NCBI RefSeq assembly: GCF_003121295.1
Contig: NZ_PHNC01000010.1
Coordinates: 124,001-188,000 of the forward strand
DNA from: Streptomyces orinoci
Lineage (GTDB): Bacteria > Actinomycetota > Actinomycetes > Streptomycetales > Streptomycetaceae
DNA: 64,000 bases
Direction: 5' to 3'
Below, piece by piece: positions 55,344-63,315 of the stretch. A program made the position numbers and the translations under genes. Position 1 is the first letter of the stretch. Each line of letters begins with the position of its first letter. The notes under the pieces were generated by a model. The model saw only the letters and a program-made list of their open reading frames with translations, did not search any database and had not been told where the DNA came from.

Positions 55344-55757
55344 TCAGATGGCGAGGGCGGCCGTGATCTTGGCGATCATGTCGGTCTGGGCGGGGCTGGC
55401 CCCGCCCTTGGTGGAGGCGGCGGCCTGCCGGACCGCGGTGGTCACCGCCCGGCGGAACTCCTCTGTCTCGGCAGGGGACTTGATCTGCAGGGCGGCGACG
55501 GTGGCGGTCAGGGCCGGAAGGACCTCGTCGGCGATGTCGGCGGTGTTCTTGCCGTCCAGGCGGAACTTGTCCTTGCCGGACAGGATCCGGCCGACGGCGC
55601 CGGTGGCTCCGGTCAGGACCTTGGCGCCGACGACGTTCTCCTTTGTCGAAGACCAGGCGCCCGGGTAGGCCAGCGAGACCAGGGTCACCGCGCCATAGGC
55701 GGCCTTCTTGAGGGTGATCTGCTCTTCGCTGGTCAGGGGCATGCGGGACTCGGACAT
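55344..55757 (-). CDS. conserved hypothetical protein, first gene of the monooxygenase operon
   Basis: I do not recognise a named family for this 137-residue protein. It is soluble with helical stretches: LTSEEQITLKKAAYGAVTLV, TGATGAVGRILSGKDKFR, VLPALTATVAALQIKS and a Gln/Ala-rich end. The start is the ATG at 55757, 7 nt after AGAAGAAGG. It shares an operon with the FAD monooxygenase and faces the MarR gene across a 123-bp gap. Confidence 0.7.
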   Translation of the reverse strand: MSESRMPLTSEEQITLKKAAYGAVTLVSLAYPGAWSSTKENVVGAKVLTGATGAVGRILSGKDKFRLDGKNTADIADEVLPALTATVAALQIKSPAETEEFRRAVTTAVRQAAASTKGGASPAQTDMIAKITAALAI

Positions 55758-55846
55758 GGCGATGCCTTCTTCTGGGGAGAGGGTGTGGATGATGGGCCGT
55801 GCGCTCGAATTCCAAGCCACTCGACATCCGGGTATCTTGGCTATCG

Positions 55847-55861
55847 AGCTATTATTTAGCT
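55847..55861. promoter_or_regulatory. MarR operator candidate
   Basis: AGCTA-ttatt-TAGCT is a perfect inverted repeat in an AT-rich patch, immediately upstream of the marR ribosome site (55863-55870) and between the divergent operons. Its position fits autorepression and control of the monooxygenase operon. Confidence 0.6.
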
Positions 55862-55880
55862 TGAAGGAGGAGTGACTCGA

Positions 55881-56372
55881 TTGTCAAGCGAAAAGCAGCG
55901 GGCCGCCGCCGAGCTGGCCCAGAACATCGCCGCATACCAGGCGGCCGTGGACGACTTCGACCGCGAAGTCGCCCGGCTGTTCGGGGTCAACGAGACCGAC
56001 CTGCGATGCCTGGAGATCCTTATGCAGGAGACAAAGGAGGCCGCCCCGAAGCTACTGGCGACCCGGCTGGGGCTGACCACCGGCAGCACCACCACGCTGC
56101 TGGACCGGCTGGAGAAGGCGGGCTACATCACCCGCTCCCCCCACCCCACCGACCGGCGCAAGACGATCGTCCGCGCCACCGAGCAGGCGGAACGGCTCGG
56201 CCGCGAGCTGTACGCCCCCCTGATCGAGGAGGGGAGCAACGACCTGCTGACCCGCTACAGCGTCGAGCAGATCGAGGTGATCACCGACTTCCTCTCCCGC
56301 ACCGCCGGGCTCCAGCAACGCCACACCCAGCGCCTGCGCGCCCTCCCCTCCCCCACGAAGACGGCCGGCTGA
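55881..56372 (+). CDS. MarR-family transcriptional regulator
   Basis: This 163-residue winged-helix protein has the MarR pattern: NETDLRCLEILMQ, APKLLATRLGLTTGSTTTLL (recognition helix), DRLEKAGYITRSPHPTDRRK (wing) and C-terminal dimer helices. I place the start at TTG 55881 (SSEKQRAAAEL), 10 nt after GAAGGAGG. The GTG at 55872 is only 1 nt from that site and cannot be used efficiently. It is divergent from the monooxygenase operon, so it probably represses it until a phenolic or drug-like ligand binds. Confidence 0.87.
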   Translation: MSSEKQRAAAELAQNIAAYQAAVDDFDREVARLFGVNETDLRCLEILMQETKEAAPKLLATRLGLTTGSTTTLLDRLEKAGYITRSPHPTDRRKTIVRATEQAERLGRELYAPLIEEGSNDLLTRYSVEQIEVITDFLSRTAGLQQRHTQRLRALPSPTKTAG

Positions 56373-56413
56373 CCAAACCCCTGACAGCAGCTGCGACTCC
56401 CGGCTTCCTAAGG

Positions 56414-57313
56414 TCACTTCGGCGGAACGGGCGTCAGCCGGTACGCGTCCCCGTCGGCGCGCACCCGGCCCGCCGTGGGCGGTGCGAAGTGGGTGCCCAG
56501 CATCAGGGTTCCGGTGCGCGCCAGCGAGGCGAACAGGGTGCGGCGGGTGGCCTCGGCCTGTCCGGGGTCGATGTCCACACAGCTGCCGATGGCGGGATGC
56601 GCCAGCTGAACGGGGTGGTGAATGCAGTCGCCGGTGATCACCGCGGCTTCGCCATGACCGGCGACCTCCACGGCGATATGGCCCGGTGTGTGCCCGGGAG
56701 TGGGCAACAGGCGCAGGCCGGCGGCCAGTTCGGCACCCTCCTCCGGGACCTCGGCCAGCTGGAGCAGCCCCGCCTTCTCCACCGGGTACACCGAGTCCTC
56801 GAACATCTGCCGCCGTGCGTCGTCCATCTCGCACCCGGCCCAGAACTCCCACTCGGTACGGGAGACCAGGTAACGGGCGTTGGGGAAGGTGGGCACCCAT
56901 GCACCGCCCTCCGCCCGGGTGTTCCAGCCGATGTGATCGGCGTGGAGGTGGGTCAGAATGACCAAGTCAACCGTCTCCGGCGGGAATCCGGCGTCCGTGA
57001 GCCGCTCCAGGTAGCCGGTGCGCAGGTTGTGAAAGGCCGGGTTGGCCCGGGTCTTGCCATTGCCGATGCCGGTGTCCACCAGGACGCGCAGACCGTCCAC
57101 CGTGAAGGCGAAGCTGTGGCTGTCCGCGTGCATGATTCCTGCGGAGTCGGCGAAGTGGGGGCGCAGCCAGTCCTGTTGGGTGACCACGTCCGTGGTGGCG
57201 TCGGGCATCAGCCAGGCGCCGGTCTCGGGCGGCAGGGGGGTCTCGTCGATGCGGTGGAGGGTGATGCCGCCCACGGTCCATGTGGGGGCGGGGGCGGAGG
57301 GGTTGGTGCACAT
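56414..57313 (-). CDS. MBL-fold metallo-hydrolase
   Basis: This 299-residue protein has the metallo-beta-lactamase zinc ligands: VILTHLHADHIGWN (HxHxDH), LLPTPGHTPGHIAVEVAG (His), VITGDCIHHPVQL (Asp) and LMLGTHFAPPTAGR (last His). The layout is that of quorum-quenching lactonase and similar hydrolases. The start is the ATG at 57313 after AAGGAG/CGGAG. It is divergent from the small-subunit/amidase pair across a gap with three TTAACGCAA half-sites, so both sides are probably under one repressor. Confidence 0.9.
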   Translation of the reverse strand: MCTNPSAPAPTWTVGGITLHRIDETPLPPETGAWLMPDATTDVVTQQDWLRPHFADSAGIMHADSHSFAFTVDGLRVLVDTGIGNGKTRANPAFHNLRTGYLERLTDAGFPPETVDLVILTHLHADHIGWNTRAEGGAWVPTFPNARYLVSRTEWEFWAGCEMDDARRQMFEDSVYPVEKAGLLQLAEVPEEGAELAAGLRLLPTPGHTPGHIAVEVAGHGEAAVITGDCIHHPVQLAHPAIGSCVDIDPGQAEATRRTLFASLARTGTLMLGTHFAPPTAGRVRADGDAYRLTPVPPK

Positions 57314-57356
57314 GCTCCGTCGTCTCCTTGTCTGGTAGCTGCCGCCGAGCGACCGC

Positions 57357-57412
57357 TAAACGCAATCCGTTTGCGTTAAGCCACTGTAGGCCTCTATGTT
57401 CGCTTAACGCAA
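57357..57412. promoter_or_regulatory. operator region with GCAA-N5-TTGC palindrome
   Basis: TAAACGCAA (57357-57365) and TTGCGTTAA (57371-57379) form an inverted repeat with a 5-bp spacer. A third half-site TTAACGCAA follows at 57404-57412. The gap separates the divergent MBL and amidase transcripts. The GCAA-N5-TTGC core recurs at 59003-59015 before the tetR gene. Confidence 0.65.
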
Positions 57413-57471
57413 TGGTTTAGCTTTTGCGGCCCGAGGGCCGCGGCTCCAGCCTGCACAAGGAGGAAACCCCC

Positions 57472-57660
57472 ATGTCCGCCGATGAAGACCCCGGGGCCCA
57501 CAAGGCCGCGGTGGCGGCCACCGCCACCCATATCCGCTCCATCGTCTCGGCCCTGCGTGAACTCGACTTCGGTGAAGCCCCGCCCGCCTTCACCGCCTGC
57601 ACCGCCTTCACCACCTGCACCGGCTTCCCGGGAGAGGAGACGCGCGATGCGGCCGTTTGA
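57472..57660 (+). CDS. small protein coupled to the amidase (AtzG/GatC-like candidate)
   Basis: This 62-residue protein starts at the ATG at 57472 after AAGGAGG. It has one amphipathic helix region (HIRSIVSALRELDFGEAPPA) and a Thr/Cys/Phe-rich tail (FTACTAFTTCTGFPG). Its TGA lies 11 bp inside the amidase gene. Small helical subunits such as AtzG (DUF4089) or GatC often precede amidase-signature enzymes and share the pattern helix then PxF. I infer, weakly, an accessory subunit. Confidence 0.55.
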   Translation: MSADEDPGAHKAAVAATATHIRSIVSALRELDFGEAPPAFTACTAFTTCTGFPGEETRDAAV

Positions 57661-59020
57661 GCTGACCCTCACCGCGGCCGCGGAGGCGATCCGTCAACGT
57701 CGGCTGTCTCCCGTGGAGTTGACGGAGTCGGTACTCGATCGCATCCAGCAGATGGAGCCCCGGCTGAACGCCTATGTCACGGTGACGGCCGACCGGGCGC
57801 GCCGGGCGGCGCTGGAGGCCGAGCGGGAAGCGGCGGCCGGACGCTTCCGGGGCCCGCTGCACGGGATCCCCATGGGCCTGAAGGACCTGATCGATGTGGC
57901 GGGTCTGGCCACCACCGCGAGTTCCCGGGTCCGCCACGGCCATCGCGCGCAGTCCGACAGCACGGTGGCCGCCCGTCTGGCGGCGGCCGGTGCGATCCTC
58001 GTCGGCAAGACCCATACGCATGAGTTCGCCTATGGCCTGACCACGCCACAGACACGCAATGCCTGGGATCCCGGCCGGGTCGCCGGCGGCTCCAGCGGCG
58101 GATCGGCCGTGGCCGTGGCGGCGGGCGGCGCCACCTTCGCCCTGGGCACCGATACCGGTGGATCGATCCGGGTACCCGCCGCGCTCAATGGCGTGGTGGG
58201 TCTGAAGCCGACCTATGGCCTGGTGCCGACCGAGGGAGTGACACCCCTGTCCTGGTCGCTGGATCATGTCGGCCCCATCACCCGCACCGTGGCGGACGCG
58301 GGCCTGGTGCTCACCGCACTGACCGGGGCCGGCCCGGCCCATCTGCCGGACCCGGCCGGGGAGTTGACGGGGCTGCGGGTGGGAGTGCCGCGCAACTACT
58401 ACTTCGAGCGCACCGACCCGGAGGTGGAGAGTGCGGTCCGGCGGGCCATCGGCCGGCTGGAGGCGCTGGGCGCCCGGCTGGTCGAGGTGGAGATCCCGAT
58501 GACGCGCCATATCCAGGCCACTCAATGGGGCCTGATGGTGCCCGAGGCCACCGCCTATCACGCGCCCACCCTGCGCACCGCCCCCGACCTGTACGGGGCC
58601 GATGTCCGGGTCCTGCTGGAAGCCGGTGAGCCGATGGACGCCGGGGACTATCTGCGTGCCCAGCGCGCCCGTACCCTGATGCGCCGGGAGTGGGCCCGGA
58701 TGCTGGCGGAGGTGGATGTGATCGCCGCCCCCACGGTCCCGGTGACCGCCGTACCGTCCGGCCGGGAGAGCATCACCTGGGCCGACGGCATGGTGGAAAG
58801 CGTCTCCGACGCCTATGTGCGGCTCTGCGCCCCGGCCAACATCACCGGGGTGCCCTCGCTGTCCGTGCCGGTCGGCCGGGACGGCGCGGGGATGCCGATC
58901 GGTATGCAACTGCTCGGGCGGCCTTTCGCCGAGGCGACGCTGCTACGGGTCGGTAACGCCTATGAGCGGACCGGGCCCGCTCTGCCCTTGGCACCCCTTG
59001 AAGCAACATCTTTGCTTTAA
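57647..59020 (+). CDS. amidase-signature family amidohydrolase
   Basis: This 457-residue enzyme has the amidase signature: catalytic Lys in PMGLKDLIDVAG, cis-Ser and nucleophile Ser in VAGGSSGGSAVAVAAGGATF and ALGTDTGGSIRVPA. FELTLTAAAEAIRQRRLSPV opens it, as in GatA/AtzE-like proteins. The start is the ATG at 57647 after GAGGAG, overlapping the small-subunit stop. It hydrolyses an amide or carbamoyl substrate; with the MBL hydrolase opposite, a small catabolic set is plausible. The last codons overlap a palindrome preceding tetR. Confidence 0.93.
   Translation: MRPFELTLTAAAEAIRQRRLSPVELTESVLDRIQQMEPRLNAYVTVTADRARRAALEAEREAAAGRFRGPLHGIPMGLKDLIDVAGLATTASSRVRHGHRAQSDSTVAARLAAAGAILVGKTHTHEFAYGLTTPQTRNAWDPGRVAGGSSGGSAVAVAAGGATFALGTDTGGSIRVPAALNGVVGLKPTYGLVPTEGVTPLSWSLDHVGPITRTVADAGLVLTALTGAGPAHLPDPAGELTGLRVGVPRNYYFERTDPEVESAVRRAIGRLEALGARLVEVEIPMTRHIQATQWGLMVPEATAYHAPTLRTAPDLYGADVRVLLEAGEPMDAGDYLRAQRARTLMRREWARMLAEVDVIAAPTVPVTAVPSGRESITWADGMVESVSDAYVRLCAPANITGVPSLSVPVGRDGAGMPIGMQLLGRPFAEATLLRVGNAYERTGPALPLAPLEATSLL
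59001..59017. promoter_or_regulatory. operator candidate before tetR
   Basis: AAGCAA-catct-TTGCTT is an inverted repeat 13 bp before the tetR start and overlapping the end of the amidase gene. It shares the GCAA-N5-TTGC core with the site at 57361-57374. Confidence 0.55.
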
Positions 59021-59029
59021 GCTGGTGGT

Positions 59030-59614
59030 ATGAGTCGCAGAGAGATGGTGCGGCCGGGCGGGCGCAGTGCCCGGGTGCAGGCATTGGTACACACTGCCGT
59101 CCGCGAGTTGGAGGCGGAGGTGGGCCGGGACGCGCTGACCGTGCCGCTGATCGCCAAACATGCCGGTGTCACCCCGTCAACGATCTACCGCCGCTGGGGC
59201 GACCTGCGGGAGCTGCTGTCCGATGTGGCGGTGGAGCGGCTGCGTCCGGACACCGAGCCCGCCGACACCGGTGATCTCTCGTCCGATCTCACCACCTGGG
59301 CCGAGCAGTTCCTCGATGAGATGGCCTCCCCCGCGGGCCGCGCCCATGTCCGCGACGCCCTGCTCGGCGACCCGGACGGCAGTAACGCCGGCCAGTGCTC
59401 CGGCTACGCGGCCGAACAGGTCGCCGCCATCCTCGCCCGCGCGACCACCCGCGGGGAACGCACACCGGAGGTGGAGACGGTCATGGACCGGGTGGTCGCC
59501 CCCATGATGTACCGCATCCTCTTCCGGCCCGCCGGACTCGACGCCGCCTACGCCCGCCGGCTGGTGGCAGACCTCCTTGGCGCCCCCGGCCCGGGACAGC
59601 CGACGGCCGGGTGA
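59030..59614 (+). CDS. TetR-family transcriptional regulator
   Basis: This 194-residue protein has the TetR helix-turn-helix at about residues 17-62 (LTVPLIAKHAGVTPSTIYRR, then WGDLRELLSDVAVERL) and a helical ligand domain. The start is the ATG at 59030, 9 bp after the amidase stop, with a weak GGTGG site. The operon position and the shared palindromes suggest it represses itself and the divergent MBL/amidase transcripts; the ligand is probably a substrate of the pathway. Confidence 0.88.
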   Translation: MSRREMVRPGGRSARVQALVHTAVRELEAEVGRDALTVPLIAKHAGVTPSTIYRRWGDLRELLSDVAVERLRPDTEPADTGDLSSDLTTWAEQFLDEMASPAGRAHVRDALLGDPDGSNAGQCSGYAAEQVAAILARATTRGERTPEVETVMDRVVAPMMYRILFRPAGLDAAYARRLVADLLGAPGPGQPTAG

Positions 59615-59669
59615 CCGGAACCCGCGCCCTGCCCTCTGCCCCTCCCCCGCTCCGCGGGACGGCGGCGCC

Positions 59670-59752
59670 CCTCAAGAGCGCCCGCCAGGGCGCCTTTCAG
59701 GGGCGCGGGGCCGCTGCGTCATGCGGCTCCGCCGCGTGGGCGCACCAGCCAC
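59670..59752 (+). repeat. dispersed intergenic repeat, copy C
   Basis: AGGGGCGCGGGGCCGC, then CATGCGGCTCCGCCGCG, then GGGCGCACCAGCCAC match the copies at 262-331 and 19605-19676. It lies between convergent tetR and permease genes, preceded by the imperfect stem GAGCGCCCGCC/GGGCGCC. It may serve as a terminator. Confidence 0.7.
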
Positions 59753-59773
59753 ACCCCACCCGCAGCCGCAAGG

Positions 59774-60967
59774 TCACCCAACCAGGGCAAGGGCAAGGCA
59801 AGCCGCCGGCACCACGGTCACCGCAAGCACCGCACCCGTACCCACAAAGCGCCGGACCCCCACTCCCACACCCCCCGCCGCGCACCGCTCGAACCACAGC
59901 AACGTGGCCAGCGAAGCCCAGGGCGTCACCACCGGCCCCGCATTGGTACCGATCAGCAGCCCCAGCAACTGCTGATGATTACCCACCGGAATCGCGGATT
60001 CCCCCGCCAGGTAAACCGGAAGATTGTTGAGCACATTGGACATCCCCCCGCCAACGGCCCCCGCCCGCAGCACCCCGAGCACCCCGCCGTCGGAACCCAC
60101 CGCCGAGGACAGCAGACCGTGCAGCCCATGCACATCGACCGTCTCCACCACCAGAAACAGCCCCGGCACCAGCACCAGCAGCCGCCAGGGCACCAGTGAG
60201 GCCCGCAACGCCGCCGGCTCGCGCGCCGCGTACACCGCCACCACAACCGCCGCGGCCGCCGCCGAAGCGGCCCACAACGGGATGGCGTCGGCCAGCAGCA
60301 CCAGCACAAACCCCGCACACGCCGCCCCGCACACCCAGAACAGCACCGGATCGGCGGGCCGGTACAACCCACGCGGCGGCTCATAACGCGGCGCACCGCG
60401 CCGGCCGGAGCGCCAGTAGAACAACCACAGACATCCCATGGTCACCACAATCGCCGCGAGTTGGGGAGCCCACATCCGCGCGGCCAGCCCCGCCGGGGAG
60501 AGCGCCACCCGGTCCGCGGCCAGCAGATTGGTGAGGTTGGACACCGGCAGCAGCAGACTGGCCGTATTGGCCAGCCATACCGTGGTCATCGCCAGGGGGA
60601 TCGCGGCGATGCCCACTCTGTCCGCCAGGGCCAGCATCACCGGGGTCAGCAGCACCGCCGTGGTGTCCAGGTTGAGGGTCATCGTGGTCAGCGAGGCGAA
60701 CACCACACACAGTACGAACAGGGCAGGGTAACTGCCCCGGCCCGCGCGGGCCACGGCCGATGCCACCACATCGAACACCCCGGCCCGGGTGGCCAGTTCG
60801 GCCAGCACAATGACCGTACCGAGAAACGCCAGCAACGGCGCGATCCGGGTCATCGCGGACCGCGCGTGGTCCACGGGCAGCGCACCGGTGGCCAGGAGCA
60901 GCAGACCGCAGACCAGGATCGCCCCGGCCAGCCAGTCCAGTATGTGCAGACGTTTCATCACAGACAT
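59774..60967 (-). CDS. ArsB/SLC13-type permease
   Basis: This 397-residue protein has ten to twelve membrane helices. It shows the ion-transporter-superfamily pattern: RIAPLLAFLGTVIVLAELAT, LTTMTLNLDTTAVLLTPVML, TTVWLANTASLLLPVSNLTN and, in the second half, MSNVLNNLPVYLAGESA and LLIGTNAGPVVTPWASLATL. This repeat structure matches ArsB/NhaD-like carriers. The substrate could be arsenite, dicarboxylate or sulfate; no arsR or arsC gene is nearby, so I do not name it. The ATG at 60967 is followed 6 codons on by a conserved helix. Confidence 0.87.
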   Translation of the reverse strand: MSVMKRLHILDWLAGAILVCGLLLLATGALPVDHARSAMTRIAPLLAFLGTVIVLAELATRAGVFDVVASAVARAGRGSYPALFVLCVVFASLTTMTLNLDTTAVLLTPVMLALADRVGIAAIPLAMTTVWLANTASLLLPVSNLTNLLAADRVALSPAGLAARMWAPQLAAIVVTMGCLWLFYWRSGRRGAPRYEPPRGLYRPADPVLFWVCGAACAGFVLVLLADAIPLWAASAAAAAVVVAVYAAREPAALRASLVPWRLLVLVPGLFLVVETVDVHGLHGLLSSAVGSDGGVLGVLRAGAVGGGMSNVLNNLPVYLAGESAIPVGNHQQLLGLLIGTNAGPVVTPWASLATLLWFERCAAGGVGVGVRRFVGTGAVLAVTVVPAACLALALVG

Positions 60968-61024
60968 GGCCAGAGCATCGCACGGCCCCCGGACGATCCC
61001 GTGGCCCGCGTACAGGCGTTCCGT

Positions 61025-61062
61025 ACCATGGGTTTATGGCCGAACCATGGGTTTATGGCCGA
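61025..61062. repeat. perfect 19-bp tandem duplication over the TIR start codon
   Basis: ACCATGGGTTTATGGCCGA occurs twice head to tail. Each copy holds two ATGs. The unit is not a multiple of three, so it moves the start codons between frames. ATG at 61055 (second copy) is in frame with the TIR protein. Confidence 0.85.
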
Positions 61063-61378
61063 TCGCGGTGAACCACCCGGTGATCAAGGGGCATTGGACT
61101 TCTTCATCAGCTGCTCCCCGGCCAACGAACCGTGGGCGGCCTGGATAGCCCGGACCCTGGAGGAGGCCGGGTACCGCACGGTCATCCAGGCCTGGGACTT
61201 CGTCCCGGGAACCAACTTCGCCGACTTCATGGACCGCGGCGTCAGCCGGTCCGCGGCCGTCATCGCCGTGCTCTTCCACCACTATGAGCGCTCCCGCTAC
61301 GGCCGTATGGAATGGCAGGCGGCCCTGCGAGCCGAGCCCGACACCCCGGACCTCAAACTGATCACCGTCCGGGTCTGA
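61055..61378 (+). CDS. short TIR-domain protein, probably truncated
   Basis: This 107-residue protein is a TIR domain: ALDFFISCSPANEPWAAWIA (strand A and box 1), TLEEAGYRTVIQAWDFVPG (box 2 region), NFADFMDRGVSRSAAVIAVL, and YGRMEWQAALRAE with the Glu expected for NADase activity. It stops at LKLITVRV, before the last helix of a full TIR domain and before any NACHT or effector part seen in Streptomyces homologues. It is likely the front of a larger lost gene. TIR proteins act in signalling or phage defence. The start is ATG 61055; ATG 61028 also reads in frame. Confidence 0.7.
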   Translation: MADRGEPPGDQGALDFFISCSPANEPWAAWIARTLEEAGYRTVIQAWDFVPGTNFADFMDRGVSRSAAVIAVLFHHYERSRYGRMEWQAALRAEPDTPDLKLITVRV

Positions 61379-61771
61379 CCGGGCTGCGCGCCCGGCTGCG
61401 GCTGGGGGCCGTACGCCACTCGCCGGGGACGGGCCGGCGGCTGGACCCCGGCCGGACGGCGGAGTCCGCACGCCGGCCGGGCGCCGCCGTGCTGCGCGAC
61501 ACCGACGCCCTCACTCGTCTGATCGCTCCCCGGCTGCATCTGCTGTTTCATGGGCCGATCGGTGGCCCGCCGACCGTCGCGGACGGTACGTCCGCCGCCG
61601 GATTTCCCTGTGCGGCCGGGGAGTTGCGGTGCTGGGCACCACCGCCCCGGGCCTGGCATGTGGTGGGGATGTGCCGGTTCGAGCCGGGCGAGTTGGATGA
61701 ACATGTGCCGGGTGCGCGGCGCTTGCCCGACGACCCGATCGCCCCGTAGGGAGCGCCCCTGACAGGGCCCC
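61379..61771. other. unresolved region after the TIR gene
   Basis: An open frame on the plus strand covers 61312-61749, but it overlaps the TIR gene and I recognise nothing in it. It may be debris of the lost C-terminal part of the TIR protein or of another gene. Confidence 0.4.
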
Positions 61772-62330
61772 TCAATCCTCCGCGAGCACCGCGCGAATCA
61801 CATGCCGCGCATTGGACGCCATCCCCGGATTCGTCTCGCGATAGTACGGCAGCGCGATCAGCGCCTGGGAGAGCGTCCGCCCCCGCCCGCGGCGCCAGGT
61901 GGCGTCATCCACATCGAGCGCCCTGCGGAAGACTGCCCGCGCATCGGCCGGCAGCAGATTCCACGCGGGGAACAGATCGCAGGCCGGATCACCGGCCCCC
62001 ACGCATCCGAAGTCGATGACCGAGGCCAGCCGGCCGTCCCCGTCCACCAGCAGATTGCCCGGCATCAGATCGGCGTGCAGCCAGACCGGCGGTCCGTCCC
62101 AGTCAGGCGTACACAGCGCCTCCTCCCAGACGGCGGTCACGGCATCGCAGTCGATGCCCTCCTGCGGGAGCGTGCGCAGTCGGCCGATCGCCGCCCGGGT
62201 CGCCGCGTCCAACGAGGCGAGCGGCCCGCCACGGTGGGCCCGCGGCGCTCCGGGCAGGGTGATGCTCCGCATCGCCGCCATGAACCCGGCGAGGTCCGCG
62301 GCCAGCGCCGAAAGCCCGGTGCTCTACGCC
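61772..62330 (-). pseudogene. 5'-truncated aminoglycoside-phosphotransferase-family protein
   Basis: The minus strand encodes the APH C-lobe: VWLHADLMPGNLLVDGDGRL (catalytic HxD...N), SVIDFGCVGAGDPACDLFPA (metal DFG-like) and TLSQALIALPYYRETNPG. The frame can be followed back to LSALAADLAGF and then meets a stop (TAG). The ATP-binding N-lobe of ~120 residues is missing. The break coincides with the start of the P450 remnant on the other strand. A start at 62281 would give a 169-residue product without kinase function. Confidence 0.75.
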
Positions 62331-62340
62331 CTCGCCCTGC

Positions 62341-62860
62341 GGACCCACCCGCACCCTGTTCGCCTCCCGGGTGGACGAGCGGGTGGCGGCCGGGATCCGG
62401 GAGTCCTTTGAGACGGCCTTCAGCGGATTCTTCCGCCAGATGTTCATGCCGCCGGCGGTGCGCCGGCTGCCGCTGCCCGGCCAGGTGCGCCACCGGCGGG
62501 CGCTGCGGCATCTGCACCGGACCGTGGAGGGGACCGTCGCGGACTACCGGCGCGGCGGAACGGATGACGGCGACCTGCTGTCGGTGCAGTTCGCCTCCCG
62601 GGACGCCGGGGACCGGCTGGCCGACGGGGAGATCCACGACCAGGTGGTGACGGTGCCGGCGGCCGGGACGGAGACGGTGGCCGCCACCCTGACCTGGGCC
62701 CTGTATCTGCCGTCCCGGCATCCGGAAGAGCAGCGGCTGCTGCGGGCGGAGGCGCGGGCACCCGGCCGGTTCCGCCGGCGGCCTTCTACCGGCCGCGGCG
62801 CTTTCTGCTGCGTCTGGAGCGGTGGGCGGCGGAGCACGACCGGGGCGGAGACGACGGGGT
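62341..62860 (+). pseudogene. cytochrome P450 remnant
   Basis: The plus strand encodes RTLFASRVDERVAAGIRESF, DDGDLLSVQFASRDAGDRLA and the I-helix VVTVPAAGTETVAATLTWAL with YLPSRHPEEQRLLRAEA (K-helix approach). The N-terminal ~120 residues and everything from the ExxR region to the heme-binding Cys are missing. A tail in another frame (FYRPRRFLLRLERWAAEHDR) may be an inner piece. It was catalytically dead once truncated. Confidence 0.75.
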
Positions 62861-63279
62861 CAGGAGCGCGGACCCTGCTCCGCGGCCTTCTCCTTCTTCT
62901 CCTTGATCCGGGCCGCTTCCTTGCGCACCTCGGCCTGGGTGGCGCGCTCCTTCTGCAGCCACTCGGGAGACTCCTGCTTCAGCGCCTCGATCTCATCCGT
63001 GGTGAGCGCCTCGGTGATGCCGCCCCGGGCGAGGCCGGAGATGGAGACACCCAGCTTGGCGGCGACCACCGGCCGGGGGTGCGGGCCGTTGCGGCGCAGC
63101 TCGCGCAGCCACTCCGGCGGGTCGGCCTGCAGGGCGTTGAGTTCGTCGCGCGAGACGGCACCCTCCCGGAACTCGGCGGGGGTGGCGTCAAGGTACACAC
63201 CCAGCTTCTTGGCCGCGGTCGCGGGCTTCATGGTCTGGGTGCTCTGGTGCGACTTCATAAGGCCAAGGATATCGAGCAT
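62860..63279 (-). CDS. DUF5997 family protein
   Basis: This 139-residue protein has two similar halves built around AAKKLGVYLDATPAEFREGA and AAKLGVSISGLARGGITEAL, each followed by an E/L-LxxxxPEWL motif (NALQADPPEWLRELRRNG; EALKQESPEWLQKERAT), and a Lys/Glu-rich helical tail. This is the actinobacterial DUF5997 family, of unknown function. The start is the ATG at 63279, 8 nt after GGAGG; ATG 63258 lacks a ribosome site. It is divergent, by only 36 bp, from the substrate-binding protein gene, the usual Streptomyces pairing. Confidence 0.85.
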   Translation of the reverse strand: MLDILGLMKSHQSTQTMKPATAAKKLGVYLDATPAEFREGAVSRDELNALQADPPEWLRELRRNGPHPRPVVAAKLGVSISGLARGGITEALTTDEIEALKQESPEWLQKERATQAEVRKEAARIKEKKEKAAEQGPRS

Positions 63280-63315
63280 GTGCGCGGCCTCCGACCACGC
63301 CGGTAACCTGGCCGG

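Noticed and set aside
59774..60967. Arsenite exporter arsB
   Set aside because: No arsR, arsC or arsA gene is present and the family has other substrates, so a symbol is not justified.
61312..61749. Separate gene after the TIR protein
   Set aside because: The frame overlaps the TIR coding region, has no ribosome site and no recognisable motif; kept only as unresolved.
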